From Cryptosporangium arvum DSM 44712 (lineage in GTDB: Bacteria > Actinomycetota > Actinomycetes > Mycobacteriales > Cryptosporangiaceae), in the NCBI RefSeq assembly GCF_000585375.1, contig NZ_KK073874.1:7036894-7100893 (forward strand): 64,000 bases of DNA, in the 5' to 3' direction. Made by a program: the position numbers and the translations under genes. This document shows positions 9,731 to 19,850 of this stretch, piece after piece. Position 1 is the first letter of the stretch. The number at the start of each line of letters is the position of its first letter. A model generated the notes under the pieces. The model did no database searches. It was given only the letters and a program-made list of their open reading frames with translations, and had not been told where the DNA came from.

Positions 9731-9887
9731 GAGGTTCCTCCCAGGAGACCTGCACTTCAACGCTGTTTTCCCCGAGCGATCCCGCAGAGGTTACCAGTGA
9801 GTAAACTCCCCGTGGGCGCAATCGCATGGTTCCCTCGAGGCAGTTTTCCGGTGCCATCTCCGCAGCTCCAGGACGGTGTGTGAGGAC

Positions 9888-11792
9888 ATGACGACGTACT
9901 CGCCGACGGCTCCGGCGCGCAAGCGCCCGGGGTCAGGGGCCGGCGGGAAACGCGGGTTACGGCCGTGGACGCTCGCCGTCGGGGCGATCATCGCGCTGCA
10001 GGGCGTGGTGATCGGCGCGCTGGCGCTGAGCGGCTACTTCTACCTCGACGACCTGGACATGAGCGCCGAGGCCGCGAAGCACCCCTTCGGCTGGGACTAC
10101 GTCACGCTCGCCCTCAACGACCACCTGACGCCGGGCCTGCGGACGTTCTACTGGCTGAGCGCCCACCTGGCCCCGTACGACAACACGACGACGGTGGTGG
10201 TGCGGCTGCTGGCCCAGGCGGTGGCCACCGGGCTGATGGCCTACCTGCTGGCGCAGCTGCTGGGCCCGGGAAAGGCGGCGCTGCTCGGGCTCGGGCTCTA
10301 CGCGTTCTCGCCGCTGCTGGTGCCGTCGCTGCTCTCGCTCTCCAGCGGCGTCAACCTGCTGCCGACGCACATCGGCATCCTGCTGCTGCTGGTCATGCAC
10401 GTGCGCTACGAGGCCACCCGCGAGCTGCGCTACGCCGTCTTCGGTGCGCTCGGCGTCCTGCTCGCGCTGGTGTTCTGGGAGAAGGCCGTGCTGAGCGTCG
10501 GGCTCGCCCCGCTGCTGACGCTGCTCTACCTGAGCTCCGGCGGCGTGAAGGCCCGGTTCCGCGCGGTGGGCCGTTCCTGGGCGGCCTGGGTGGCGTACGC
10601 GACGCCGGTCGTCGTGTTCTTCGCGTTCTTCGTCCTCGGCGACTACGCGAAGTCCGGATCGTCGCCGAAGGTGGGCGACATCTGGAACGTCTTCTGGGAC
10701 GCGTGGATGCACTCGCTCGCCCCCTCGCTGTTCGGGGGGCCGTGGAACTGGTACTCGGCCGAGATCATCTACTACAGCGCGGCGCATCCCGGCCCGATCA
10801 CGACCGTCGCCGGACAGCTGACCGCGATCGTGCTCAGCGCGGTGGCCGTGCGCCGGAACGGTTACCGCGCGCTGCGGGCCTGGCTGCTGCCGTTCACGGT
10901 CCTGCTCGGCACCGCGGTGCTGCTGGCCGCCGGCCGCTTCGAGTACGTCGGCGTGATCCTGGCCCGCAACTTCCACTACCTCTCCGAGCTGACGATCCCG
11001 CTGGTGCTCGCGGCCGTCCTGCTGCTCGTGGTGCCCGACCCGGCGGCGGTGGCCGAGCGGGGCCGCTCCGGCCTCTTCCCGGGCGACGAGGAGCCCGCGA
11101 CCAGAACGGTCAGCCTCGGCCTGGTCGCCGTCCTGCTCGTCTACGCGGTCAGTTACGGCGTCACCGTCCGCGGGTTCGAGGACCGCTGGGTGGAGAACCC
11201 GATCCGGGACTACCTCACGACCGGGATCCACGATCTGCGGACGAACGCTGCGGATCGTCAGATCGCGATCTACGACAACACGGCGCCGCCGGCCGTCGCG
11301 ACGCTGTTACAGGTCAACCGCCGGGTCTCCGATATCTTCCGGCCGATCGAACGGGGTTTACCGAACGCCGTCCGATGGGACGATGCATCACGACCGCTGT
11401 ACATGTTCGACCAGGGAGGCCACCTGCTCCGGGCCCGTCTCGTGGAGGAGGCCACCAGTGCTGATCAGCCAGGCGTGTTCTGCGCGCATCCGTTACGCGG
11501 GGTCGGGTCGGTGACCGTGACGTTGAGCAAACGCATTACTCGTCCGGACTCGTTCGTCCGGTTGGACTACCTGTCGCGGTTACCGTCCACGGTGTCGATC
11601 CGGCTGGCCGACGGGGACCGCACGTTCGCGCCGCGCCGGTTCGCCACGCCGACGCTGACCGCGGGCAAGTACTCCTCGGTGCTGCTCGGCACGCCGGGCA
11701 AGGCGTACGACCGCGTCACGGTCTCCACCACCGACCCCGACGCCTCGATCTGTCTGGCCGCGAAGGCCGGGCACCCGGAGCCGATGTCATGA
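9888..11792 (+). CDS. Polytopic membrane protein, candidate GT-C fold glycosyltransferase
   Basis: About 634 aa with an N-terminal hydrophobic segment, an aspartate-rich first external loop (FYLDDLDMS), some ten further membrane segments and a soluble C-terminal region of about 200 residues. An acidic pair in the first loop is characteristic of GT-C enzymes that use polyprenyl-phosphate sugars; assignment to that superfamily is inference. It overlaps the acyltransferase gene by 4 bp, so the two are translationally coupled and may modify one glycan. A GTG at 9876 is an alternative start. I do not recognise a closer family. Confidence 0.65.
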   Translation: MTTYSPTAPARKRPGSGAGGKRGLRPWTLAVGAIIALQGVVIGALALSGYFYLDDLDMSAEAAKHPFGWDYVTLALNDHLTPGLRTFYWLSAHLAPYDNTTTVVVRLLAQAVATGLMAYLLAQLLGPGKAALLGLGLYAFSPLLVPSLLSLSSGVNLLPTHIGILLLLVMHVRYEATRELRYAVFGALGVLLALVFWEKAVLSVGLAPLLTLLYLSSGGVKARFRAVGRSWAAWVAYATPVVVFFAFFVLGDYAKSGSSPKVGDIWNVFWDAWMHSLAPSLFGGPWNWYSAEIIYYSAAHPGPITTVAGQLTAIVLSAVAVRRNGYRALRAWLLPFTVLLGTAVLLAAGRFEYVGVILARNFHYLSELTIPLVLAAVLLLVVPDPAAVAERGRSGLFPGDEEPATRTVSLGLVAVLLVYAVSYGVTVRGFEDRWVENPIRDYLTTGIHDLRTNAADRQIAIYDNTAPPAVATLLQVNRRVSDIFRPIERGLPNAVRWDDASRPLYMFDQGGHLLRARLVEEATSADQPGVFCAHPLRGVGSVTVTLSKRITRPDSFVRLDYLSRLPSTVSIRLADGDRTFAPRRFATPTLTAGKYSSVLLGTPGKAYDRVTVSTTDPDASICLAAKAGHPEPMS

Positions 11793-13336
11793 GCACCCCG
11801 AAGGCCGGTGGCCACCTCGACGTCCTGGACGGCGTCCGCGCCCTGGCCGCGTTCGCGGTCGTCGGCACGCACGTCGGTTTCCAGACCGGTCGCGCGGTCG
11901 AAGGGTTCTGGGCCCCGTTCCTGGCCCGGCTCGACTTCGGCGTGACGCTGTTCTTCCTGCTGTCGGGCTTCCTGCTCTACCGGCCGTTCGTGGAGGCCGC
12001 GCTCGACCTGCGTCCGCGGCCGGAGAGCAAGGCGTTCCTGTGGCGGCGGTTCGCCCGGATCTTCCCGGCCTACTGGGCCCTGCTCGTGCTGACGATGCTG
12101 ATCCGGCCGTGGGAGCACGACGTCGGCTTCACCGTGCAGAAGACGACGTGGACCGACTGGATCGAGTACGCGACGCTCACCCACATCTACTTCGGTGACA
12201 ACCCGCACCAGGCGCTCACGCACATCTGGAGCCTCACCGTCGAGATGTCCTTCTATCTGGCGCTGCCGCTGATCGCGGCGGTCTCGCTCAAGGGCAGGCG
12301 GCCGCGGCGGATCATGCGGCGGCAGACGATCGCGCTCGCGGTGCTGTTCGCGATCGGCCCGCTGTGGGGCCTGGTCATCCACCAGATCCCGGCGATGCGT
12401 GACCAGCTGGCGCTGCAGTGGCTGCCGGCCTACCTGGACTGGTTCGCGCTCGGCATGGTGCTGGCCTGCCTCCCGGCCGCCGCGTCGGTCGACGCGTGGC
12501 CGCGCCTGCGCACGCTGGCCGAGGACCTGGCGACCGCGCCCGGCACCTGCTGGATCATCGCCGGCATCCTGTTCGCGCTCTCGATGACGCCGGTCGCCGG
12601 ACCGTACACGCTGGAAGCGGCGACGACGTCGCAGTGGCTGGCCAAGCACCTGCTCTACGGCGCCACCGCGTTCTTCATGCTCTTACCCCTGGTGTCCCCG
12701 GCCCCGGCCGGTACCCGCACCCACCCGCTGCGCGCGGTGCTCACCGACAAGCGGGTGCGGTGGCTCGGGGAGATCAGCTACGGCGTCTTCCTGTTCCACC
12801 TCGTGCTGATGTTCACGCTCGTGGACGCGCTGAACCTCGAGTTGTTCCGCGGCGGCTTCAGCACGCTGTTCCCGCTCACGGTGCTGGCCGCGATCGTCGT
12901 CGCGGCGATCAGCTACCGGGTGCTGGAGCGGCCCGCGCAGGCCTACGTCCGGCGCCGTACCCGGCGGGGCGCGGCCGACATCCAGGCCACCGAGGCGGCC
13001 GTCCCGGCACCCGACGCCCCGCCCGTGCCGCCGGCCCCGCCCGCGCCGCTGACTCCCGTCGCGCCGCCGACCACGGCCGCGGCCCCCGAGCCGGTCGCGG
13101 AGCGGGCCTCGGTCGCGGAGCCGGAGCCGGCTGCGTGGTGGGACTACGACCAGCCGGTTCAGCTCGGCCCCTGGGTGCCGGAGCCCGCGGCCGAGGAGCG
13201 CACCACCGAACCGATCCCCCAGCTGCCCCCGCCGTCCGCGCTGCCCCCGCCGCCGATCGAGTGGCCGACGATCCCGCACGGATCGCCGGCTTCCTCCCAC
13301 TCCGTCCCGCCCGCTCAGCGGCGTCCGGCCGACTGA
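11789..13336 (+). CDS. Acyltransferase-3 family membrane protein (OafA/YrhL-like)
   Basis: 515 aa. The N-terminus has the family hallmark LDGVRALAAFAVVGTHVGF with the conserved histidine, then RRFARIFPAYW. About ten membrane segments extend to residue ~385. The last ~130 residues are a Pro/Ala/Glu-rich soluble tail. Such enzymes move acyl groups onto exported sugars across the membrane. M. tuberculosis Rv0228, next to the DUF3068 gene Rv0227c, belongs to the same family. Here the gene is coupled by ATGA overlap to the preceding polytopic protein. It is convergent with aftD; the 51-bp gap shows no clear terminator. Confidence 0.88.
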   Translation: MSTPKAGGHLDVLDGVRALAAFAVVGTHVGFQTGRAVEGFWAPFLARLDFGVTLFFLLSGFLLYRPFVEAALDLRPRPESKAFLWRRFARIFPAYWALLVLTMLIRPWEHDVGFTVQKTTWTDWIEYATLTHIYFGDNPHQALTHIWSLTVEMSFYLALPLIAAVSLKGRRPRRIMRRQTIALAVLFAIGPLWGLVIHQIPAMRDQLALQWLPAYLDWFALGMVLACLPAAASVDAWPRLRTLAEDLATAPGTCWIIAGILFALSMTPVAGPYTLEAATTSQWLAKHLLYGATAFFMLLPLVSPAPAGTRTHPLRAVLTDKRVRWLGEISYGVFLFHLVLMFTLVDALNLELFRGGFSTLFPLTVLAAIVVAAISYRVLERPAQAYVRRRTRRGAADIQATEAAVPAPDAPPVPPAPPAPLTPVAPPTTAAAPEPVAERASVAEPEPAAWWDYDQPVQLGPWVPEPAAEERTTEPIPQLPPPSALPPPPIEWPTIPHGSPASSHSVPPAQRRPAD

Positions 13337-13387
13337 CCCCCGGCCCTACCGCCCGCCGCATGAGCCCGGAAACCTGTCGTAGGCCAC

Positions 13388-16300
13388 CTATTCGTCGCCG
13401 GTGAGCTTCTCCGGGGCGTCCTCGGCCGACGTGGGATGCACCGCGACGACGGCCACGATCACGACCGCCGCCAGGCAGAGGGCCTGCACCGGCCACGAGT
13501 CGGCCCACGGCTCGTGCTCGCCGGCGAACGGGCGGTACGCGCTCGCGATCCCGGCCGCCACCAGCGCAGTGCCGCCCACCAGTGGCAGCCACCGCACCAG
13601 CGCGCGGCCCCGGCGCAGCTTGCGCACGACGAGCCAGAGCACGGCCGTGCCGATCAGGCCGGGCATTCCGCCGATCACCGCGGGCAGGAACAGCGGCAGC
13701 CGCCGGGCGAGCGGTGTCCGCCCGGCCCCGACCGGCTCCAACGCCTCTGGCGAGCCGGCTTCGGCGGTCGCCGGCGTCGTCCGGCCGAGCGGCCGGCCCC
13801 ACCGGGCGAGCGCGAGCAGCGCGATCACCGCCAGCAGCCCGGCGAGCAGGCCGCCCCAGTAGATCCACTTCGGCCGGTAGCTGAGCGTGACCGTGCCGCC
13901 GTCACCGGCCGGGACGATCCACGCCTGCTGCCAGCCGTCGACCCGGATCGGGACCAGCTTCTGCCCGGTGAGCTTCGCGACCCACCCCTCGTTGTAGTTC
14001 TCCGGCACGACGAGCACGCTGGGCCGGTCGGACGGGCCGAGGTCGACGCTGCGCGAGGTCGATCCCCAGTCGCGGACGTCGGCGGTGCGCTGGGCGGAGC
14101 GGATACCGGTGGCTCCGAGCGGCGCCATCATCACCGACACCGGACGGAGGTTGTCGGTGCCGACCAGCTGCAGACGGTGTTCACCGGCGCTCAGCTCGAG
14201 ATCGGCGCCCGGTCGGCCGTCGTCCGCGCACGGCTCGATCTTGACCGGCCGCTCCTCCAGCAGGTCGCCGACGGTCAGCGGCCGCTGCTTGGCCGCGCCC
14301 TCGAGCTGGGTGTCGGCGCGGGTTCCGGTGGCCGGCCCGACGACCCGGGTCGGCACCGTGCGGCCGTCGATGCGCAGTGTCGGCCCCTTGCCGCAGGGCA
14401 GGTCGACGACCGTGTCGGCCGGCACCGATTTCACCGTGTCCTCGGCCCCGACCAGCTGCAGCTCGGCGATGCCCGGTGGCAGCAGCTCCTGGAAGCCGTT
14501 GGCCGCGTTCGTCGTCGCCACCGGGGCCGTCTCGACGACCGTGACCTCGAACTCCCGGCCGGTCAGCGGCTTGGCGAAGCGCACGGAGCCGGTGACGCCG
14601 TTCGGCACCACGGTGCCGAACTGGGTCTGCCCGGTGTCGCTCGTCACCTGGAGCGTGCGTGGCGGCGCGGCGGTCGCGGTGCCGTCGAGCCGCAGCGTCA
14701 GCCCGGTGATCCGGCGGCGCTCGGGCAGCGTCACCGTGAGCTTCGGCGCCTGGACGCCGGGCGCGGCGATCCAGACCGTGTCCGGATCGCCGTCGAACAC
14801 CGCCTGGGGGCGGGTCCTCGGGTCGTTGTACCCGGTGTCCTCGCTGGACGCGATCGCCGCGTCGTCCTCCTCCGGCGCGAGCAGCGCGTCGAGCGCGTCG
14901 CCGGAGATCGGCTGGCCGGCGATCGTCACCGCGTAGTCGGCCTTGGCCGGCAGCGTGAACGTCCGGTCGAGACCGGTCGGCTCCTCGGCCGGAGTGGACA
15001 GCCCTGGCAGGCACACCGGGCGCTCGTCGAACGTCAGGCAGTCGCCGTGGCCGCTGGTGGCCGCGCGGAAGACGACGATGGCCGGGTTGGTACCGGTCAC
15101 CGGCGGGGTCACCAGGGTTCGGGTGGGCCGGATGCCCGGCACCGTGATCTCGGAGATCGCCACGCCACCGGCCTTCGCCGGGTCACCGTCGACGTCCCGG
15201 ACGGTCAGGCGCAGCCGGCTGGTCGTCCCGGCCGGGACGTCGATGCGCTGCGGGTCGCCGGTGGGGCGCACGTCCACCGGGCGGCTCCCCGCGTCGGTGG
15301 TGACCTCCAGCCGCGTCGGCATCGGTCCCAGCTTCAGCGCGGCGTCGAACTGCACGGTGATCGACGTCAGATCGACGTCGTGGTCGAAGCGCAGTTCGAG
15401 CCACTGACCGACCGCTCCGGGCGAACCGGTCGCCCAGCTGCTGCGCGGGTCACCGTCGACCGCGAACCAGGGCGCGTGGGCCGCGTCGTGCGAGACCGCC
15501 GCGTCGACGTCGGACCCGGAGGACGACGCCCGGAACCCCGACACCCCGCTGTAGCGGGCCACGGTGAGCAGCGAGGGGTCGTCGCTGTTGAGGTAGTCGT
15601 GCGCGGACCGGTCGGCGATGAACGGTTCGTCCTCGGTCATCGTCGCCGAGACGTTGTGCCTGACCTCGCCGAAGTTGACCTCGCGGCGACGGAGCGTGTC
15701 GGTGACGACCGGCGTGCCGACCCCGTCGCCGAGCAGCCGGTCGTCGCCGGCCAGCACCGAGGGCCGACCGACCTGGAGGCCCTGTTCGGCCAGCGAGAGC
15801 GTGGCCTCCGGGCCGCCGGCCATCCGCAGGACGTTCTCCAGCGGCACGCTGCGTACCGTCGCCGGTACGCCGGTGACCCGGTAGATCTCGACCGCGCGGT
15901 ACGCGGCCACCTTGGGGTCGTAGAGCTTGCGGTCGACCAGGTCGCCGGCCACCGTCAGCTCGGGCCCGAACGCCTTGACCCGCTCCAGGCCGGGGGAACC
16001 GTCGAGCGCCTCGTGCACGAGTTCGGGCCGGGTGGCGCGCCCGCGGCGCCAGTCCAGGTCGTTGCGGACGACCACGTAGCCGATGCCGGCGCCGGCGAGC
16101 GCGGTGGCCAGGCCCGCGGACGGCTGGCCGTCGGCGAGCAGCTGGTCGAACGCGTCGAGCAGCCGGATGTTGCCGGCCGAGCTCAGCGGCACGCCGTCGC
16201 GGACCAGCCAGCCGCTCTTGGCCAGCGGCTGGAGGACGTCGTCGTTGGTGCGTCCCCAGTAGTAGAGGCCGAACGGCGCGCCGGGAACGACGAGCCCTCG

Positions 16301-17713
16301 GCTCTCCCCCGCGTTCTCGGCGAGCCAGTCGGCGGTGTCGGCCCAGTACGTCGGGTACTCGGTGGGCCGGGACCGGTTGACCAGGTCGCCGCTGACCGCG
16401 GGCACGGCGCTGACCAGCAACATCGCGGCCACCGCGATCCGGACGAGCGCCGCGACCGGGAGGTCGCGCCACTGGATGCCGCGCAGCGGCCGGATCGCGG
16501 CCAGCAGGTGCGCCAGCCCCAGGCTGAGCATCAGCCGGATCACCGGGTCGAACTTGTGGATGTTGCGGAACGGGCTGAGTGGCCCGTCCAGCAGGTCCTG
16601 GGCGAACGGCGCCCACGGCGGGGCCAGCGGCCCGGTGTGGCCGAACGTGATGAGCGCGAGGCCGATGACCAGGCCACCGCCGAGGAACAGGCGGTGCGGG
16701 TTGCTGCGCTGCACGGCGCCGACCAGCCCGACCGCCGCCACCAGCACGGTGGCGATGATCGCGGCCGGCGCGGTGAGCAGCACCCAGCCCGCGGTCCACT
16801 CGGGGCCGTCCGGACCGGCGATGCGCGCGACCCACTGCGTGGTGCCCCGCCACGACTCGATCAGGCTGGTGGCCGACGTCGTGAACGCGCTCGACTCGAT
16901 CCAGTCGAGGAACGGCGGGCTGTAGCGGCCGAGCACGAGCAGCGGCACGACCCACCAGAGCGACGCCAGCCCGATCGCCAGCACCCACCAGCGGATGAGC
17001 TGGTTCTTGCGCTTGCCTTTCGCGCGGGTCAGCAGCCACCAGGCCGGGAGCGGCAGGATCGCGATCGCGGCGGCCGCGTTGACACCACCGGCGAACAGGA
17101 ACGCGACGCCGGAGGCCGCGGCCGCCCGCCGGGGCGAGCCTCGCCGGGCGCCGAGCACCAGCGGCGTGAGCACCCACGGCGCGACCGCGAACGGGATCAC
17201 CTCGGCCGAGATGCCGCCCAGCTCGGTGAGCATCCGCGGCGCCAGCGCGTAGGTGAGCGCGGCGATCACGCGGACCGTCGGCGTGCCGATGCGCAGCGCG
17301 TTCAGCAGCCGGTAGGTGCCGCCCCACGCGCCCACGAGCAGCGCGGCGAACCAGAGGCGCTGCACCATCCAGGCGTCGATGTGCAGGATGTCGCCGAGCG
17401 CGAAGAACGACCCCATCGGGAAGACGTAGCCGTACGCCTGGTTCTGCAGCTGACCGGCGTAGCCGGTCGGATCCCAGAGCCCGAGCGCGCGGCCGAGGAA
17501 CGCCAGCGGGTCGACGACGAGGTCGAGCTTGGTGTCCGCGGCGATCTCGCCCGGCTTCTGCAGGAAAGCCAGCACCACCAGAGCCAGTGCGACGCCGATC
17601 AACCGCACGCGGCGGACGGTCGGCGTCGTCTGCGTGGTGCGCCCCGGCCCCGGGCGATCCACGGTGTGTTCGTCGGACGTGTCGTCAGGACCGGTGACCG
17701 CGGTGGCGGTCAC
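13388..17713 (-). CDS. aftD: Alpha-(1->3)-arabinofuranosyltransferase AftD-like
   Basis: A very large (about 1441 aa) GT-C protein. The first ~450 residues hold about eleven membrane segments with an acidic first loop (IAADTKLDLVVDP), as in the DUF3367/AftD domain. The long exported middle contains discoidin-like or carbohydrate-binding modules (for example PWFAVDGDPRSSWATG and FDGDPDTVWIAAPG). A membrane segment pair lies near the C-terminus. Mycobacterial AftD (Rv0236c) is about 1400 aa and adds alpha-1,3 arabinofuranosyl branches to arabinan. The start is GTG 17713, preceded by GAGGG and overlapping the stop of the upstream methyltransferase as GTGA. A longer reading to 17782 is unlikely. 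Confidence 0.9.
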   Translation of the reverse strand: MTATAVTGPDDTSDEHTVDRPGPGRTTQTTPTVRRVRLIGVALALVVLAFLQKPGEIAADTKLDLVVDPLAFLGRALGLWDPTGYAGQLQNQAYGYVFPMGSFFALGDILHIDAWMVQRLWFAALLVGAWGGTYRLLNALRIGTPTVRVIAALTYALAPRMLTELGGISAEVIPFAVAPWVLTPLVLGARRGSPRRAAAASGVAFLFAGGVNAAAAIAILPLPAWWLLTRAKGKRKNQLIRWWVLAIGLASLWWVVPLLVLGRYSPPFLDWIESSAFTTSATSLIESWRGTTQWVARIAGPDGPEWTAGWVLLTAPAAIIATVLVAAVGLVGAVQRSNPHRLFLGGGLVIGLALITFGHTGPLAPPWAPFAQDLLDGPLSPFRNIHKFDPVIRLMLSLGLAHLLAAIRPLRGIQWRDLPVAALVRIAVAAMLLVSAVPAVSGDLVNRSRPTEYPTYWADTADWLAENAGESRGLVVPGAPFGLYYWGRTNDDVLQPLAKSGWLVRDGVPLSSAGNIRLLDAFDQLLADGQPSAGLATALAGAGIGYVVVRNDLDWRRGRATRPELVHEALDGSPGLERVKAFGPELTVAGDLVDRKLYDPKVAAYRAVEIYRVTGVPATVRSVPLENVLRMAGGPEATLSLAEQGLQVGRPSVLAGDDRLLGDGVGTPVVTDTLRRREVNFGEVRHNVSATMTEDEPFIADRSAHDYLNSDDPSLLTVARYSGVSGFRASSSGSDVDAAVSHDAAHAPWFAVDGDPRSSWATGSPGAVGQWLELRFDHDVDLTSITVQFDAALKLGPMPTRLEVTTDAGSRPVDVRPTGDPQRIDVPAGTTSRLRLTVRDVDGDPAKAGGVAISEITVPGIRPTRTLVTPPVTGTNPAIVVFRAATSGHGDCLTFDERPVCLPGLSTPAEEPTGLDRTFTLPAKADYAVTIAGQPISGDALDALLAPEEDDAAIASSEDTGYNDPRTRPQAVFDGDPDTVWIAAPGVQAPKLTVTLPERRRITGLTLRLDGTATAAPPRTLQVTSDTGQTQFGTVVPNGVTGSVRFAKPLTGREFEVTVVETAPVATTNAANGFQELLPPGIAELQLVGAEDTVKSVPADTVVDLPCGKGPTLRIDGRTVPTRVVGPATGTRADTQLEGAAKQRPLTVGDLLEERPVKIEPCADDGRPGADLELSAGEHRLQLVGTDNLRPVSVMMAPLGATGIRSAQRTADVRDWGSTSRSVDLGPSDRPSVLVVPENYNEGWVAKLTGQKLVPIRVDGWQQAWIVPAGDGGTVTLSYRPKWIYWGGLLAGLLAVIALLALARWGRPLGRTTPATAEAGSPEALEPVGAGRTPLARRLPLFLPAVIGGMPGLIGTAVLWLVVRKLRRGRALVRWLPLVGGTALVAAGIASAYRPFAGEHEPWADSWPVQALCLAAVVIVAVVAVHPTSAEDAPEKLTGDE

Positions 17714-18501
17714 CGAACCCTCAGCACGAGAACGAGGTTCCACGTCACGAGCTCCCGCACACCAGGTACGCGAACCACCCACTTGGCTCCGTCGGGGTGG
17801 TAGCGCGGAACGACGTCGAGGAGGTCGAACCTACCCGCTGAGCGACCCTCCTTGGCCCAGCGGATCATCCGGCCCGCGGTAATTCGGAAGAGGCTCTCAC
17901 CGAAGACGTTCTTGGGCTGATGACCCTGTTTTCGGGCGTAACGGCGTGCGGCGTAGTCCCCGCCCAGGTAATGCCAGGGCGACGTCTCGTGGCCGCCGTG
18001 CGGGCCCCACCACAGCATGTACGACAGGAAGACGGTGCCGCCGGGCTTGGTCACCCGCACCATCTCGTCGGCCATCAGCTCGGGCCGGTCGACGTGCTCG
18101 AGCACATTGGACGAGTAGCAGACGTCGATCGAGCCGCTGCGGATCGGCAACGCCATGCCGCTGCCGAGCACCGTGCCCGGTCCCGGCTCGGTGCGCGCCG
18201 CGAGTTCTCCCAGGTCGGCGTCGATCCCCACGTAGTTCGCACCGGCCTTGCGGAACGCGTCCGCGAAGTAGCCGGGGCCACCACCGACGTCCAGCACGGT
18301 CTTCCCGGCCAGCTCCGCGTAGCCGGCGACCTGTCTGGCCGAATCAGCCGCGAGCATCCCGTAGAAGAGGTCGGGATCGGTCTGCTCGACGCGGAACGCG
18401 CGGAACAGCGCGATCGAGCGACGGAGCGTTCCGGGCGGCGGCACGATCAGCTGGCGCCCGTCGGCGGCGGTGCCGGTCGAGCTCCCTGAAACGTCGATCA
18501 A
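17710..18501 (-). CDS. SAM-dependent methyltransferase of the AftD cluster
   Basis: About 263 aa from TTG 18501, chosen because GGAGGG lies about ten bases upstream; another TTG at 18528 is in frame. Motif I is VLDVGGGPGYFADAF and motif II is VGIDADLGEL. YSSNVLEHVDRPE and VTKPGGTVFLSYMLWWGPHGGHE follow, which is a class I methyltransferase layout. M. tuberculosis Rv0224c, next to the GT4 gene Rv0225, has the same family type. The gene is coupled to aftD by a 4-bp overlap and divergent from the GT4 gene. A role in methylating an envelope sugar or lipid intermediate is inferred. Confidence 0.82.
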   Translation of the reverse strand: MIDVSGSSTGTAADGRQLIVPPPGTLRRSIALFRAFRVEQTDPDLFYGMLAADSARQVAGYAELAGKTVLDVGGGPGYFADAFRKAGANYVGIDADLGELAARTEPGPGTVLGSGMALPIRSGSIDVCYSSNVLEHVDRPELMADEMVRVTKPGGTVFLSYMLWWGPHGGHETSPWHYLGGDYAARRYARKQGHQPKNVFGESLFRITAGRMIRWAKEGRSAGRFDLLDVVPRYHPDGAKWVVRVPGVRELVTWNLVLVLRVR

Positions 18502-18577
18502 CGCGATTCGTCCCTCCGGACGGGCCAAGTGTCGTACGGTGTCGCGGCAAGGTTACTGATTGGTAGGGAGATGCGTG

Positions 18578-19693
18578 GTGGAAACCGCTGCTCTACCCGC
18601 CGTACTCATCTTGAACTGGCGGGATTTACGTAATCCCGAGGGCGGTGGCTCCGAGTTGTACGCGGAGCAGGTCGCCGCGGCGCTGGCCCGGAGGGGTCAT
18701 TCCGTCACGATGTTGTGCGCGGCGCACGCGCACGGGGCGCCGGAGGAGACCACCGATTCGGGCGTGCGGATCGTGCGCCGCGGCGGGCGCCACACGGTGT
18801 ACGCCCGGGCCGCTTGGGAGTACGTGCGCGGGCGGCTGGGTCGTCCCGGCGTCGTGATCGACGTCCAGAACGGGCTGCCGTTCCTGTCCCGTCTCTACGC
18901 CCGGACGCCCGTCGTTCTGCTCGTGCACCACGTCCACCGGGAGCAGTGGCGGGTCGTGCTCGGTCCGGTCGCCGCCCGGTTCGGCTGGTGGGTCGAGTCC
19001 TGGCTGTCCCCCCGCGTCCACCGCGGCTGCCGCTACATCGCGGTCTCGGAGTCCACGCGCGACGAGCTGACCGAGCTCGGGGTCGACGCCGAGCGGATCA
19101 CGATCATCCACAACGGCACACCGCCGCCGCGGTATCTGTCCACGTCCCGCGCGGCGGTGCCGACGCTCCTGGTCCTGGGTCGCCTGGTACCGCACAAGCG
19201 GGTCGAGGTGGCGTTACGGACCGTGCAGCGCCTCGCGGCCGACCACCCGGACATCCGGCTGGTCGTGGCCGGCCAGGGCTGGTGGCTCGACCCGCTGCGT
19301 GACGAAGCCTCCCGGCTGGGCATCAGCGATCGCGTGCGGTTCGCCGGGTTCGTCGACGAGGACGAGAAGCAGCAGCTGCTGGCGTCGGCGTGGGCCATGC
19401 TGGTGCCGTCGTTGAAGGAAGGCTGGGGCTTGTCGGTCATCGAGGCGGCCGCGCACGGCACGCCCGCCGTCGCGTTCCGCACGGCCGGCGGCGTCGCCGA
19501 GTCGGTCGTCGACGGTGAGACCGGCTTCCTGGCCGACGACGAGGACGAGTTCCTCCGGCACTGCGCCCGTCTCGTCCGGGACGACGAGTTACGCAGCGCG
19601 ATGGGCGAGGCCGCGCGGGCTCACGCCGGGCGTTTCACCTGGGACGAGACCGGCAAGCGATTTGCGGCCCTGGTGGACGACGTCACGGGCTGA
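18578..19693 (+). CDS. GT4-family glycosyltransferase
   Basis: About 371 aa with a GT-B fold. The N-terminal domain starts ILNWRDLRNPEGGGSELYAEQ, with the glycine-rich acceptor loop. The C-terminal domain has LLVLGRLVPHKRVE, the donor-site region and the EGWGLSVIEAAAHGTPAVAF signature with the E-x7-E pattern. A retaining cytoplasmic transferase using a nucleotide sugar. Two tandem GTG codons follow AGGGAG (18565-18570); 18578 gives seven-base spacing and is chosen. Rv0225 is the mycobacterial counterpart by family and position. It is divergent from the methyltransferase and followed by a hairpin. Confidence 0.88.
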   Translation: METAALPAVLILNWRDLRNPEGGGSELYAEQVAAALARRGHSVTMLCAAHAHGAPEETTDSGVRIVRRGGRHTVYARAAWEYVRGRLGRPGVVIDVQNGLPFLSRLYARTPVVLLVHHVHREQWRVVLGPVAARFGWWVESWLSPRVHRGCRYIAVSESTRDELTELGVDAERITIIHNGTPPPRYLSTSRAAVPTLLVLGRLVPHKRVEVALRTVQRLAADHPDIRLVVAGQGWWLDPLRDEASRLGISDRVRFAGFVDEDEKQQLLASAWAMLVPSLKEGWGLSVIEAAAHGTPAVAFRTAGGVAESVVDGETGFLADDEDEFLRHCARLVRDDELRSAMGEAARAHAGRFTWDETGKRFAALVDDVTG

Positions 19694-19706
19694 ATACGCC
19701 ACTTTC

Positions 19707-19740
19707 GTACCGCGCGCTCCGGGTTGGGACCGCGCGGTAC
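19707..19740 (+). terminator. Hairpin after the GT4 gene
   Basis: GTACCGCGCG pairs perfectly with CGCGCGGTAC across a 14-nt loop, 14 bp after the GT4 stop. No T-tract follows. Confidence 0.5.
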
Positions 19741-19850
19741 CAACCGTGTTCCCCGAATTGGCGCAGCGTATTTGTCATGCGGCTCGCAAAAGCGTTCACG
19801 CGGAATTGATGGTGCGCTTAAATGCGACATATTGACCAGCGTAAATGACA

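Noticed and set aside
13436-17803. Plus-strand 1455-codon frame opposite aftD
   Set aside because: It is a GC-rich shadow of the AftD-like gene with extreme Arg/Gly/Asp/Gln content and no domain.
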